Of a stretch of 64,000 bases of DNA, positions 10,927 to 22,815 are shown one piece after another; positions within the stretch are counted from its first letter, which is position 1; each line of letters begins with the position of its first letter. Source of the stretch: Bolinopsis microptera (lineage: Eukaryota; Ctenophora; Tentaculata; Lobata; Bolinopsidae); the NCBI RefSeq assembly GCF_026151205.1, contig NC_087082.1, positions 15,099,365-15,163,364 of the forward strand. Reading direction: 5' to 3'. The notes below the pieces were generated by a model. The model saw nothing but the letters and a program-made list of their open reading frames with translations, was not told where the DNA came from and made no database searches. The position numbers and the translations under genes were made by a program.

Positions 10927-12069
10927 TGTCTTATCTGAATATAGCAAATGAAAACACTGTTTAAGAATCGAAATAATAAAATATTAGAAAACAAACAAAT
11001 TGAATCTCAAAACAATTACATATAAATTAGTATATTATATAGAATGACTGTGAATATGCTGATAAGACATCATAACTGTTCTAGCTGTTGGTGAGCTAAT
11101 AGCTAGTAGTCACTTAGCGACATTAAGATAATGATTATAGACCACACATTCATACTAGAATGCTTTACACATTCAAAATTCAAGTTTTTATGATTCATAG
11201 TTAATGTTAATATTTCTACGATATAAATAATTTAAGACTATTCTCAAAAATGAAAAGTAACATAAGACTACATATTAGTTTACGTTATGAACTCTATACA
11301 TTAAAATGCGCCAGAGTCCTACTAGAAAGGTCCCATCATCAAAAAAGTTCATCAGCTTTTCTTTATTTGGTCGCAGTCTCATCTGATCTTGAGTTCCTCC
11401 ATCTTCCCGATTCTTTATCTATAAAAAAATTGTACGATCGTTATACCATGGGTTTTCCGAGAGGAATGTTGATACAAAGCTTAAATCAGTATCATTTTAG
11501 ATATTCAGTTATTAATATTGAACCTTTTCCATTGCCCAGAAATCAGGTAACATGTCAAAATATACTTAGTTAGTTAAGCACATATAATATTAAGTAAATA
11601 CTTAATACTCACTTATGTAGCGTAATTATTAAATCAGTTCCTTAAATAGTAAAAATGGAATTCAACCTCAGCTCATGTTGATGAAGTGATTCTGGTTGCC
11701 ACGTTTCCAACAGATTTTATACCGTCTTCAACTGCTACCAAACGTCCGTTTTACAGTACCTGACACTTCTGCCACAAGCAGTGGAGGGATGATATCTCTT
11801 CACTGCTTCTGTCAGCTGATTAGTTGAAATAATACTGGTAATCGTCCCACCGATTTCCAGATAATATTTTAAACTAATAAATAATTATTCATTTAGTCTT
11901 TATACCCTTAAATAACTGGCACATATTTTGTAGTCTCCTAGATACAAACATGGTGACCAGTATTTGAGGGTAATATGACCGTCTGATATTATAATAGGTG
12001 GATAAATCGATCCACTTTTTACTTAAATGTTTCACCTTAGTAAAGGATAGATCAATTAGAAATACTTAC
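10927..12069. other. Inner flank of left arm; downstream of gene A'; no gene seen
   Basis: AT-rich. A 107-codon plus-strand frame at 11250-11573 has no recognisable domain. On the minus strand, downstream of the last supported exon of gene A', I found no membrane anchor or clear terminal exon, so the 3' end of gene A' is unresolved. A short minus-strand open stretch near 11750-11880 resembles decayed coding sequence but has no splice support. Confidence 0.35.
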
Positions 12070-13090
12070 TGAAGCACTTTTCAAACCCGTAACCAGACTT
12101 GTGGCCCACTGAACAATTTTCACAAATATTGTTGTTTGAGTCATGATATGTCTTTGGTGGACAGATCTTACAGAATTCGATCCCTGTTATGAGTTTGTTA
12201 TGTTCATTTTCCGGTTCTTTACACTTAACATTTCCACCTTCGCACTAATGGGGAATTTAAGAGGGTATCAGTCAATTATTCATTAAAATGTTTAAAATAT
12301 CTAAGTAAAAACGGCGGATATTAAAGTGACGCAATTTCGATCCTCTGCAGAGTGCATTAATTTATTGACATGATGATCATGATTGCTCTGATTTTAAAGA
12401 GTTTAAGTAAACTCAAGATACAAGACAAGGTGACGTACCTTCCATTCGGTACATGTTGCTGCTTCTGTCTTTATAAAACCTGTTTCACACTTGTAACTGA
12501 TGTCAACAGTTTCTCCGTCAGACCACACATCTAGGGTAATTTAATTTGTTATGAACAGCAGTGATTGTTTTATTTGTATTTATTGTGTATTTTCATTAAA
12601 GAAGAAAACTGAACTGACATAATCTTTTTTCGAACTTCTATTCTTACCTTTAGTTTCATTAAACTCCAAGTCTTGTGGCAATTGTTCTCTTACTTTGCAA
12701 CCTGAAGGGACACAGATTAATTTATTAGAACTGTTCGTCGTTTCTATTTATTGGGTGGTTTTGTTATCACGATAAGGCTTTTCTACTTGACTAGTACAAC
12801 TGAGGAACTGGAAATTAACCAAATAGTTGTTAAGATTGTGATATAAATTTGCTAATAAGCTGTTCTAGTTGTGTATTTTTGGGATAACTCACTATTTTCA
12901 TCAAAACATTCAAACGACGTATCGTTGAATTCCATATCACCGCTCGCACCACAAGTTGCAGTAGTACTAGTAGTTGTGTCAGAAGATGGGATGTAACCAG
13001 GAGCACAGCTGACCGACACAGTCTCTCCTTCTTTCATAGTGTGACCAGTGGTTTCAAAATTAAATTGAGGGTACTGGTCCTTTTGACATG
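12070..13090 (-). CDS. CCP/sushi pair and ephrin-receptor-like Cys-rich exons of gene A'
   Basis: Exon 13090-12893 encodes a CCP module (ETVSVSCAPGYIP, then ATCGASGDMEF, then FECF) with the four expected Cys. Exons 12701-12648 and 12530-12439 together encode a second CCP (CKVREQ, VDISYKCETGFI, AATCTEWK). Splitting one CCP across two exons is common in animal genes. Exon 12244-12070 continues CEGGNVKC and then FCKICPPKTYHD...NICENCSVGHKSG, the spacing seen in ephrin-receptor-like Cys repeats; it ends at a GTAAGT donor, so at least one further exon is expected beyond 12070. Confidence 0.72.
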
Positions 13091-16000
13091 CTGAAATTGA
13101 TACAGTTAGCTGGAGATTTAAGTTACAGCTGCAAATGATGTCTTGACTGCTATGTTTACTTTCTGACTCATGATTAGATAGCTCAGTCTGTAGAGATTAT
13201 TAGGAAATAAAACCATTAAAAATTATCTTCACCTAATTTGGACTTGATCCTTACCGTAAACAGTCATCATTACATATGTGTCAGAATATGGAGAATCGGG
13301 AAACTGTCCAGATGTGACTCTGCAAGTGAAAGTTCTATCTTCTGTAACAGCGGTTCCCGTAACCTCAAGGGTAGCTGTCTGACTGTAATTAATTTCCAAT
13401 GTCCCAGATTTTGGAGTGTAGCTATTATCTTCTCCATGAGTTCCCAGCCATTCCACTTTTACTAAGCTTGTTATTCCTTTTATCACACAGGAAATAGTTG
13501 CGTCTGTACCGGATTTTACTTCAGCGTCGTTTACCGAAACATCTGAATGACAAGAAGAAATATTTAGTTAGAAAATGTTTTTGCCTGTAAAATTATCATT
13601 CAAGTAAACTAGCTGTAAGAATAATGATTAATGAAAGATCCTTGATGGATTTGATTCACGATTTATTATCATATAGCGTGATGATGAATAAAATATGATA
13701 TATAGAATAATTTAAAAACTTCGACTATTGTACCAGCTTGAAAACCCACCGTAAATATTGAGTTGGACATTTCTATTGTCGTAGTGTGAAGATCCAGGGA
13801 AGAGAACTCGACAAATGAAAGTTTTATCTTCTGTAACATCAGCTTCCTTTACTTCTAGCGTAGCCGTCTGACTGTTGTTTTCTATTGTTCCAGGGTTTGG
13901 AGTGTAGTTGTCAGCTGAAATAGTGTTACCTGATTCCAGCCATTCCACAGTTATTGGACTTGTAATTCCTGTTATCACACAGGAGATAGTGGTGTCTGTA
14001 CCGGATTTTACTTCAGCACTGTGAGCTCTCATATCTAAAATATAGATTATGAGATTATTATATTAGTTTATTTACACCATAAGGGACCAATAACTTTGGT
14101 CATGATCAATATTTTTGGTGGGTAAAGAACAAGGTTGTTAAATACGTCAAAATTTCGTGAAATAATACGACGTATTCGGTTCTTATAAAGAATACGTCGT
14201 AATACTAATACGCCGTAATACGCTGATTTGTCAAAATTTAACATTACAGCTGCGCGCCACCCTCATCATTGATCATGCATTAAAGGAGTGCTATGCAGTT
14301 ATACATGATAACTTAAATTTGTAATCAAATTTCATGGATAATCCGATAAGCAAACAATTTTTTGCGCGCACGACACACCTTTTCGTAATACGCCAATTTT
14401 CGAGGATTAATACGTATTCGTATTCCAATACGTATTCCCTCCTAATACGTATTTAACAACCTTGGTAAAGAACATCTGGGAGATTTTACTTTAAGAGAAA
14501 ACATCATTTAAAAACCAATTTTCGTGATCAACCATATCGAGACTAGGAGACTAAAATGGTATATAGAAGTACGTTAAGCAGTTATGACGCGAAATTATAG
14601 CAAATCAGCACTCACCAGTACATTGGAGGCCATCTTCTAAACCTTGCGAATCTATCATGAATACACCTGTCTGTCCCTGAGAGGTGCAGGTAACAGTTTC
14701 CCAATCGCTGGCATCGTTCTTGCAGCTGACTAGAATCTCTTGGTTAAGGTCTACCGGTCCAAAAATCTCCTCGTTATCGTTACTAGTTTTGAAGACGTTA
14801 TATCTGTCAGCAAATTCTGAGGTGTTGCAACCCCCTGAAATGTGATTGTTTATCATAACAATGAAGAAACGCCGAAATGTTGGATATTGATTTGAAATGA
14901 TATACTGTAAACCAGGGACAAAAGGAAATCGCGGCATGTGCGGAATCGCGATTTTCCCATTATTTGCGACAAATTTTATGTGTAGTCTGTTAATTAAATA
15001 TCGCGGTATTGCGATTTTTGGGCAAAATAATCGCGATTTTCTTTTGTCCCTGCTGTAAACTGTTTGATCTTATTAGGAATAATTTCTCAGCAATTATTTT
15101 ACGATTAGATACAATCTGTGATATCACAACTAGAAAATATATTGATCTAAAAGTTACCTGTTTGATATCTGTATTGCACTGATACTTTATCCTGTTGGTT
15201 TGGGTAAATTGGGTAAATTCCGACAAATCTTATTCCTCTCAACGTACTCTTCATAGCACATCTCCTTATATAAGCACCGTTATCCTCATAGACCCAGGTG
15301 ACCTCCAGAACACCATCGAACCAGACTTGCAGCTGAGTGGACGTTTTCAGGAATGTCATAACACCAGCTCGTTGGAGAAATCCTTCTGTTCCTTTTAATT
15401 CGTAGCTGCATTGTTGCAGCGTTCACTTTTTATTGTGCTTGCAGTGAATCTAAGACTAAACCAGTCTATTCCCCTCATCGTCCATTGGATATCGTTACTA
15501 GCATCTATCTTTTTGTCAGTCCTGATCTGGAACCTTTTACCCTCCACTATCTCGGTTATGAAATTGCCCCTGTCTGCATCTGCAGGAACTGGGATCCACT
15601 CACTATACTGAGTATCTAGGGAGATATAGAATGATCAGTTTTGGAATTATGTCAAATGTTAAACACTAAATTAAAAAAGATGAAATTATCAAAATAATGA
15701 CAGAATTAACATACAGGACACTATGTTTTGCCATTTGAACCACACATTTCTTTCCGTGTTTATTATTATAATTTCCGTCAATAGGAAGGCCTGCATTCTC
15801 AGAAACTTAATCTTACTCTCCTCTATCAGAAAACATCATTTAAAAATCAATTTTCATTATCAACCATATCAAGACAAAGAGACATAGAACGGCAATAACA
15901 TTATTTTTGGAGACGATGATGATTTATAAGTTTATATACTATAATACAGATCTAAATATAAGGAACTCTAAATAAGTGGCTGTAACATTAAAATTTAATA

Positions 16001-19000
16001 ACGACACTGTTTCTCCTGTTCAGATCAACTAACATGACGTGCTATAATGTATAGTTTAACTTTGCGTTTCTGTCTTTTAATGTACAGTTTTTTACCCTAT
16101 TTTTGCTTTATAGATTTATCAAAATTATAAAACGTTTTTAAGGTATGTTGCCACTAAGAAGCTGAGTAATGGTCAGAGTTAAAAGCTTCTTCGTTTGTGT
16201 TTTTGATACCCTATTAACCTCCTCTCCTTATACATAAAAAGTTTGTAACTACTGATTCCAGTTTATAAATATCGTTTTTATGATAAGAGCAGCATACCAA
16301 TAGTCTGAGACGAAACGGAATCTCGTTAGCTTTTCGTGTTAAAAGCGATTTCTCAACGGTTATCACCTCTCAAGATGATTCTTAAAACATTTGGCCACTA
16401 TTGCATTTTTGAAATAAATGCAATAGTGGCGTTTTCGGCCACACCCTTTTTCAGGGTTTCGCGGTCACTCGAATTTGTGTATTTCAGTCCAGGAAGGTCT
16501 TAAAGACTATTCCGATACACCAAAATGTGCCTAATAGACACATTTATATACAACTTATGAAGCAACATATACCTTAAAATGCTTCGTTTCGGAAATATGG
16601 TCGAAAAACGGTTTTTGGATTGACGCAGTCCATAATTTCCATGATTTTTGGCATTCCCGCCTAGGAAGGTCGTAGAGACTATTCTGATACACTAAAATGT
16701 ACATAATGGCCACATTTATATACAACTTATGAAGCAACATATACCCTAAAAGGCTTATTTTCCGAAATGTGGCTGAAAAACGGATTTTTGCCGAGCGAAC
16801 AATGACAATATTCACAAATGGGCTATTGGACTGTTAACCAGAACGGTCTTAAAGACTCATGAGCAACATAGCATTTGTCACAAGATGTAAGATGAGTCAC
16901 TTTGTATCCAGAAACACCTACAAAAATTGGAGAATGATCTACTTTATTGGGCATCTCTCTTAATTAAATGGGCCAGGCCAGCAGCATATTTGTGTCTTAC
17001 GAAAGGGCGATTTTTCAATTACGGTTTCTTTAGTAAAGGTCAATGGGTCAGTTGCTAACAGTAAATTGTTCGCAATTGCCGACTCATGCACATCATATAC
17101 TCAAAAACGCTCACTTTAGGAGTGATTAGTAAATAAGTTTAACTACTGCATGATTTGTGAAAACTCCAACAATTTTTTATTGGCACCAATTTAGCCAAAA
17201 TGTAATGACCAAAATTCAACTTTCTATTTATTCATGCCATGAAACTTAACCATGATATGTGCTAAGAATACCGGACCTAAAATAATTCGGCACTGTTTCC
17301 GGGCCAGATTGTTGCTTGACCACTGACCAGTACTTCAGAATGACCCCATATCCTTTTTTTCAGTCGCATAGATTTTCCCATCGTATGATAATGCGTGTCA
17401 TTAACTGGCTAGTTCTTCTGTTATTACAGCAGTGAGCTGCCTCGAGATCTTATCTGGGGCATTGGCACAAATACTAGAACATTAGAACTGTAATTCTAGA
17501 ACCTCAAATAAAGGTTACTTGGCAGAATAGCATTATCAGGGTTCGAGATTTGACTGAGGGCATTCAGGTAACATACCAGGTTCATATCACCAGTTGAGGT
17601 GAATCTTATTTTCGGCATGCAATGCCTTATAACTATAAGTTATAAGATTATAGTAGGATCACGGGGTTTATATAATAGAAGGTCTCGAGATGCTGATTTG
17701 GCTATTTAGGTTTTACATGTGAAATTTTTCCAGCTGTGGGTAAAGTGGATTTTAGAGCGGGGAGGGGGTCTTAATGACCAAAATCTGAACGATCTCTTAC
17801 TTACGGGACACTACAGGACAAGGGACGGATCTCGGGCCTAATAGCTGGAGTTTGCACCTAGATGGTCAACGTGAGGATAGCATGAGGATTTAGGATGCTC
17901 TGCCTGCCTTTCATAAGGCCTTGTAACCCCGAAAGCTGGTATATCTTATCTAAATTAACCTTGGTTACATCCCGTGCTGTTCCGAATATATAATTTGATT
18001 TATAGGTCCAATATCAAGCAAAAAGTCTGATCTCCGACGCGAGGATCTCCGAACTCCGATCTTAAAGTTGAATCTCAGAGCCAAAAAGAGGAACCTAAGC
18101 CTTGGTTCCTCTCTTTGAGAGTCAAGCAGGACGGTGTTATCAACTCAAAGTCGGATTCGTAGCACAATTGAAAACCAAAGAATAAAAATCTTAATGAATT
18201 TCCCGACATCCTAAAATTAATATCAGGTCGTATTCGATTCAGTGGCCCAAACTCCAATAGGTTACAAGACTTAAGTTCAAGTCGAGGAACACTTTGATTA
18301 AGCATGATCCTTGTCTAGTTGGAATTTTCGCATATCATGCAGTAGTTATCTACTAATCACTCCTAAACTGAGCGTTTTAGAGTCGAATCTCGAACCCTGC
18401 CAGGCCATGCGGCCAAGTAATTTTAATCTGAAGTTCTTGAATTATAGTTCTAATGTTCTAGTACTAATGTATTAGTGCCCTAGATAAGATCTCGAGGCAG
18501 CTGTAATAACAAAAGAGCTAGCCAGTAACCACTTGATTAAAAACGAGGAAATGACACACATTATCATACGATGGTAAAATCTATGCGAACCAAACCACTG
18601 CGGTATTATTGAACTGCGGCCAACAGATCTCAAACCAAGGATTACAGACCAATATTGGTCGAGACAGCAAAATCAATCATAATTTCAAAGTGGCGTACTG
18701 GTCAGCGGTCAAGCAACAATCTGGACCGGATCCAGTGCCGATTTATTTTAGGTCCGGTATAGTATTCTTGGTACATATATCATGGCATAAATAAATAAAA
18801 AGTTTGAAGTTGAATTTTGGTCTGGCACATATTATATTTAAAAATTAAATTGGTGCCAAGGAAAAATTGTTGGAGTTTTCACAAATCATGTAGTAGTTAT
18901 TTACTAATGACTCCTAAAGTGAGCGTTTTTGAGTACATGAGGTGCATGAGTCGCCAATTGCGACCAATTCTCTGTTAGCTGCCGACCCTTTGACCTTAAG

Positions 19001-20970
19001 AAACCGTAATTTTGAAAAATCGCCCTTTCGTAAGACTCAAATATGCTGCTGGCCTGGCCCATTAAGAGAGTTGCCCAATAAAGTAGATCATTCTCCATTT
19101 TTTGTAGGTGTTTCTGGACACAAAGTGACTCATCTTACATCTTGTGACAAATGCTATGTTGCTCATGAGTCTTTAAGACCGTTCTAGTTAACAGTCCAAT
19201 AGCCCATTTGTGAATATTGTCATTGTTCGCTCGGCAAAAATCCGTTTTTCAGCCACATTTCGGAAAATAAGCCTTTTAGGGTATATGTTGCTTCATAAGT
19301 TGTATATAAATGTGGCCATTATGTACATTTTAGTGTATCAGAATAGTCTCTACGACCTTCCTAGGCGGAAATGCCAAAAATCACGGAAATTATGGACTGC
19401 GTCAAGCTAAAAACCGTTTTTCGGCCATATTTTCGAAACGAAGCATTTTAAGGTATATGTTGCTTCATAAGTTGTATATAAATGTGTCTATTAGGCACAT
19501 TTTGGTGTATCGGAATAGTCTTTAAGACCTTCCTGGACTGAAATACACAAATTCGAGTGACCGCGAAACTCTGAAAAAGGGTGTGGCCGAAAACGCCACT
19601 ATTGCATTTATTTCAAAAATGCAATAGTGGCCAAATGTTTTGAGAATCATCTTGAGAGGTGATAACCGTTGAGAAATCGCTTTTAACACAAAAAGCTAAC
19701 GAGATAGCCTTTTAGAACGGTTGGGATCCGACTACAAAGTTATCATATTCATAATAACCTGTTTGATATCTGTAGTGTGTTGAAACTTTGTCCTTGTTAT
19801 CTCCGTCATGAGCATGGAACTTTAATCCGGATAGTGTGTTCCTCATCGCGCATTTTTGAGTTCCATCCTTGTCTTCATAGACCCAGGTGACTTCCAGAAC
19901 ACCATCAAACCATATTTGTAGTTGAGTTGACGTTTTCAGGAATGTCAGAACACCAGCTTGTTGGAAGAAAGGTGCTTCTTCATTTAGGGAGTCAGAGCTC
20001 CCACCACACCTACCGGCATTTATTACCGTTGTGGTAAATGTGAACCAGCCTATTCCCCTCATCATCCATCGGATATCGTTATCAGCATCTATCTTCTTGT
20101 CAGTCCTGATCTGGAACTTTTTACCCTCCACTATCTCGGTTATCAAAGTGCCCCTGTCCGCATCTGCAGGAACTGGGATCCACTCACTATACTGGGTATC
20201 TAGGGAGATATAGAATGAATAATGATCAGTTTTGGATTTATGTTAAATGTTATTGTTAAACACTAAATTAAAAAAGATGAAATTATCAAAATAGTGACAG
20301 AATTATCATGTCATGTGTAAATACGGGACACTATGTTGTGCAATTTGAACCACATCAGACCATTTATTTCCGTATTATTATATTTTCCGTCAATAGGAGG
20401 GCCTGTTTCCTCAGAAACTTAATGGGTAAGGGTAAAGGTAAGAGTAAGGGTAAGTGTTTGAACTTTTACCCCTAGGAAACGTCGTACCCACCATGAAACG
20501 TGATCTTGTACACCTGGTTTGCATAGCCTCCACCTTCACCATCACCTTTACATGCATTCGACTCTCCATATTTATTGTAGGTTTCTTCTGCATCTGTTGC
20601 ACTTGCACACCAACCTCCAGCCTGTATAGCAAATACTCTGTATCCAAAGAACAATGCTGCCTTGAGGCACTTTTCATACGCATCAGTTCTTGATTCGTAA
20701 TTATCTTTGAGTAGATCGTGTTTCTTTTCAATCGGCTGTATAGCTCTATCTCCTCTATCTTTCCAGCAACCAAGATTCTCTGTGACCACCTCTGATTCTT
20801 CAGCTGACAATAAGTACTTTAGCAACTGTGACATACAGTCAGAGAAAGTTTTAATTGTCAGCATTTTGATGTTATACTATAATACAGATTTAACTTAACT
20901 AACCTGTTGCAGACGCCGATCCAATGATCATCAGCAGTAGAAATATACCAAGCTTAACGTTGCCTGTCAT
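12070..20970 (-). CDS. Gene A': multidomain Ig/CCP secreted or surface protein (11 exons located)
   Basis: Exons on the minus strand: signal peptide 20970-20904 (LGIFLLLMIIGSASA); Cys-rich GGYANQVYKI domain 20803-20492; beta-rich domain 20199-19759; a degenerate copy of that exon 15615-15158; CCP-like 14834-14616; Ig 14034-13750; Ig 13542-13255; CCP 13090-12893; split CCP 12701-12648 and 12530-12439; Cys-rich CKICPPKTYHDSNNNICENC module 12244-12070. Donor and acceptor dinucleotides and reading phases agree throughout. Every junction is phase 1 except the last (phase 0), so modules can be skipped or duplicated in frame. The protein would enter the secretory pathway; the Ig and CCP content resembles recognition or complement-like proteins, but no ligand can be named. 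No transmembrane exon was found. Skipping the degenerate exon would keep the frame. The third intron carries a 3.4-kb foldback element. Gene A (719-2359) is its truncated or partly visible paralogue. Confidence 0.72.
13255..14034 (-). CDS. Two tandem Ig-domain exons of gene A'
   Basis: Exons 14034-13750 and 13542-13255 each encode one Ig domain of about 95 residues, with a B-strand Cys (TTISCVITG; TISCVIKG), an EWL Trp and an F-strand TFICR or TFTCR Cys. Each begins after a D-type phase-1 join and ends in IYG or VYG before a GT donor. The two are clearly duplicates, sharing an AEVKSGTD segment and a similar TATLEV block, so they arose by tandem exon duplication. Confidence 0.8.
14131..14463. 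mobile_element. 333-bp MITE with 10-bp target duplication (Mutator-like)
   Basis: Termini AAGGTTGTTAAATACGT and its complement are flanked by the direct repeat GGTAAAGAAC (14121-14130 and 14464-14473). The interior is rich in AATACG units. TIRs with a 9-11 bp duplication suggest a Mutator-like non-autonomous element. It sits in the intron between the CCP-like and first Ig exons of gene A'. Confidence 0.82.
14913..15052. mobile_element. 140-bp hAT-like MITE with 8-bp target duplication
   Basis: Starts CAGGGACAAAAG and ends in the near-complement CTTTTGTCCCTG, flanked by the 8-bp direct repeat CTGTAAAC (14905-14912, 15053-15060). CAGGG-type ends and 8-bp duplications are diagnostic of hAT elements. 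It lies in an intron of gene A'. Confidence 0.85.
15158..15615 (-). pseudogene. Frameshifted duplicate of the beta-rich exon in gene A'
   Basis: Parallel to exons 719-1168 and 19759-20199, with the same acceptor context (CTCCCTAG) and a GTAACT donor. It retains LQVWFDGVLEVTWVYED and VQYRYQT. Between the WTMRGIDWF part and the LQRAGVMTFLKT part the reading frame changes near 15395-15415, where a stop follows if one frame is kept, so the exon is probably inactive or skipped. Its flanking intron is also duplicated (15616-15830 resembles 1169-1380 and 20200-20420). Confidence 0.7.
16320..19705. mobile_element. 3.4-kb foldback element
   Basis: Ends ATCTCGTTAGCTTTT at 16320 and the complement at 19705. 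Arms of about 1.2 kb (16320-17560 and 18380-19705) flank a loop of roughly 0.8 kb. Each arm contains a near-perfect small hairpin around GCCACTATTGCATTT (16392-16429; mirrored near 19596-19632) and two tandem ~180-bp subunits sharing CACATTTATATACAACTTAT and GAAGCAACATATACC. No transposase frame. It is inserted in the intron 53 bp from the donor of the exon at 19759. No clear target duplication. Confidence 0.85.
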
Positions 20971-22484
20971 TTCTAAAAAGATGGAAAATGTTAGATAATC
21001 ATCTTTAAAATTATACGAGATACAGTAAATGGGAGCCAATTACTGTACTGGATATCTGCTGAATATTGAAATAGGATTTTCAACAGCTCGAAATATATAA
21101 AATGGAGGCGAGTGATGATTCAGATTGATGATTGATGAAGGGTGTTTTGTTCGAATCAACCACTTCTCTGAGTGTGTAACTGCTACACGTTGGAATTCAT
21201 ATTAGTGTAGGAGAACACTGAGTTACAACATTTGCTATTTGAGTCGACAACTATTGGAGCGCACGCAAAGGCAAAGGTTAAAGGTTCACTACTAGACTGA
21301 GACATTAGTCAACACCTGCAGCTTCTCTTTCTAAGCCGCGAGCTTTCTTCGGCTAGTACAATAGAGCTATAGGATTTATGGACACAACATTAGCTCAGAC
21401 TAATGAACAATATTTTCGAGGCCAAACAAATCTCACTGCTTCTACTTTGAGCTAATATTATGTCTAATATTTTGCACATGATATTGTGTACTAGAAGTAG
21501 AGGGGGCCGGGGGCGCATCTTTTTTATTGTAGATCACCAGTAAAATACTTGCTGCTGGGCTCTCAGATCATAAAGCAAGATGGTTAAATAAACCGTAAGC
21601 TACGAATAATGAAGCCCAATAGATTTTGAGCATATATGCTATAGATTCGTTATAGCGTTTAGTAATTTGGTTTTTCGTCTAGAAAAGGTGGGTCATAAAA
21701 ACGACCCTATCGTCCCTAATGGGTTAATGTTACCGTACGATTTGTGCTTTGTACTAGACACTTGTATAATTGTAGAGCATTCGTCACTTAGTGAATCGTT
21801 AGAAGAACCTTATGATCAGTGATCTCGAAGTCAGCAGTCAGGTCACCAATTCCTATGATGAATCAGAAGTTTGAATCCCCTTCCGTCTCTTTTAATTTTA
21901 AGGAGAGTTGTATTTGGAGAACCCCTTGAGAATTAGTTCTGATAAATAAAATAACGATCATTAGGTCAAAAATAAACAGCAATAAGGTGCACATGGTGCT
22001 AAGTTAATAGTTATCGATTAATATGTTCGAAAATAACAAAAAATACAGCTGTAGTCTGTACAGTGTACAACAATAAAAAAAAACCGGAATTTTCGGGACC
22101 AGATCCCTTGAGGACTGCAGAGAAGCTGTCACAATTGATGCGCGAAACCGAATTAGAAAAATGAGAACTATGGTGATCTGACAAATAAAATTCCAGTCAT
22201 TAGGTTAACACCAGGCCACAGGTGGTGCGAGGTGTCGCTAACTAAATTTATACAAAAAGATTATACAGTAAATTCATAATCAAACTTTATTGCATCCCGT
22301 CAACTTGAAACATGAAAACAACGAAAATAGATTAGGGAAATAAACTGCTGCATATTTTTGGTGGGGATCAGCAGTGTTTTCTAGCGCTAATATTTAAACT
22401 TGAAATTGTTTTTATACTAAAATGCGAATGGTTCCGTTGCTGAAAATTTTTCGATCTCATATGACATATATTTTATATAAACAA
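20971..22484. other. 5' flank of gene A'; no gene seen
   Basis: Region between the gene A' start codon and the right arm, so it should contain the promoter. Two diverged copies of an AATAAAAT...CATTAGGT...GGTGC motif lie near 21945-22010 and 22180-22240. Near 21880 there is a tRNA B-box-like AGTTTGAATCC without a convincing tRNA fold. Nothing else is recognisable. Confidence 0.35.
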
Positions 22485-22815
22485 ATTTGACCAAAACCCA
22501 TAATCATGGGTAGAATGGACCGCTGCCAGTGTCTCTCTTTCCCAAACAAAAGGAAATGATATTAATTTGACTGACCGTTCTCAAATGCAAATTCATACCG
22601 AGAATGAAATCGGTCGCTCGCTTTTCCTATATTCAATAAGCTTTATTACAATTCGTAAGCCGTGAATGAATGGGAAAAGCGAGCGACCGATTTCATTCTC
22701 GGTATGAATTTGCATTTGAGAACGGTCAGTCAAATTAATATCATTTCCTTTTGTTTGGGAAAGAGAGACACTGGCAGCGGTCCACTCTACCCATGATTAT
22801 GGGTTTTGGTCAAAT
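22485..22815. repeat. 331-bp hairpin (foldback) at the inner end of the right arm
   Basis: Counterpart of 10598-10926. It begins ATTTGACCAAAACCCATAAT and ends in the complement. Several substitutions relative to the left hairpin appear in both of its own arms (for example GACCGTTCTC here against CAGTCCGCTA there), so each hairpin is more self-complementary than the two are alike. Confidence 0.8.

Noticed and set aside
11250-11573. 107-codon plus-strand ORF as a gene
   Set aside because: AT-rich, no domain, no splice or neighbour support, and antisense to the expected 3' region of gene A'.
21800-21900. tRNA-like stretch with B-box-like AGTTTGAATCC
   Set aside because: No acceptable A box or cloverleaf; at best a degenerate SINE or tRNA remnant.
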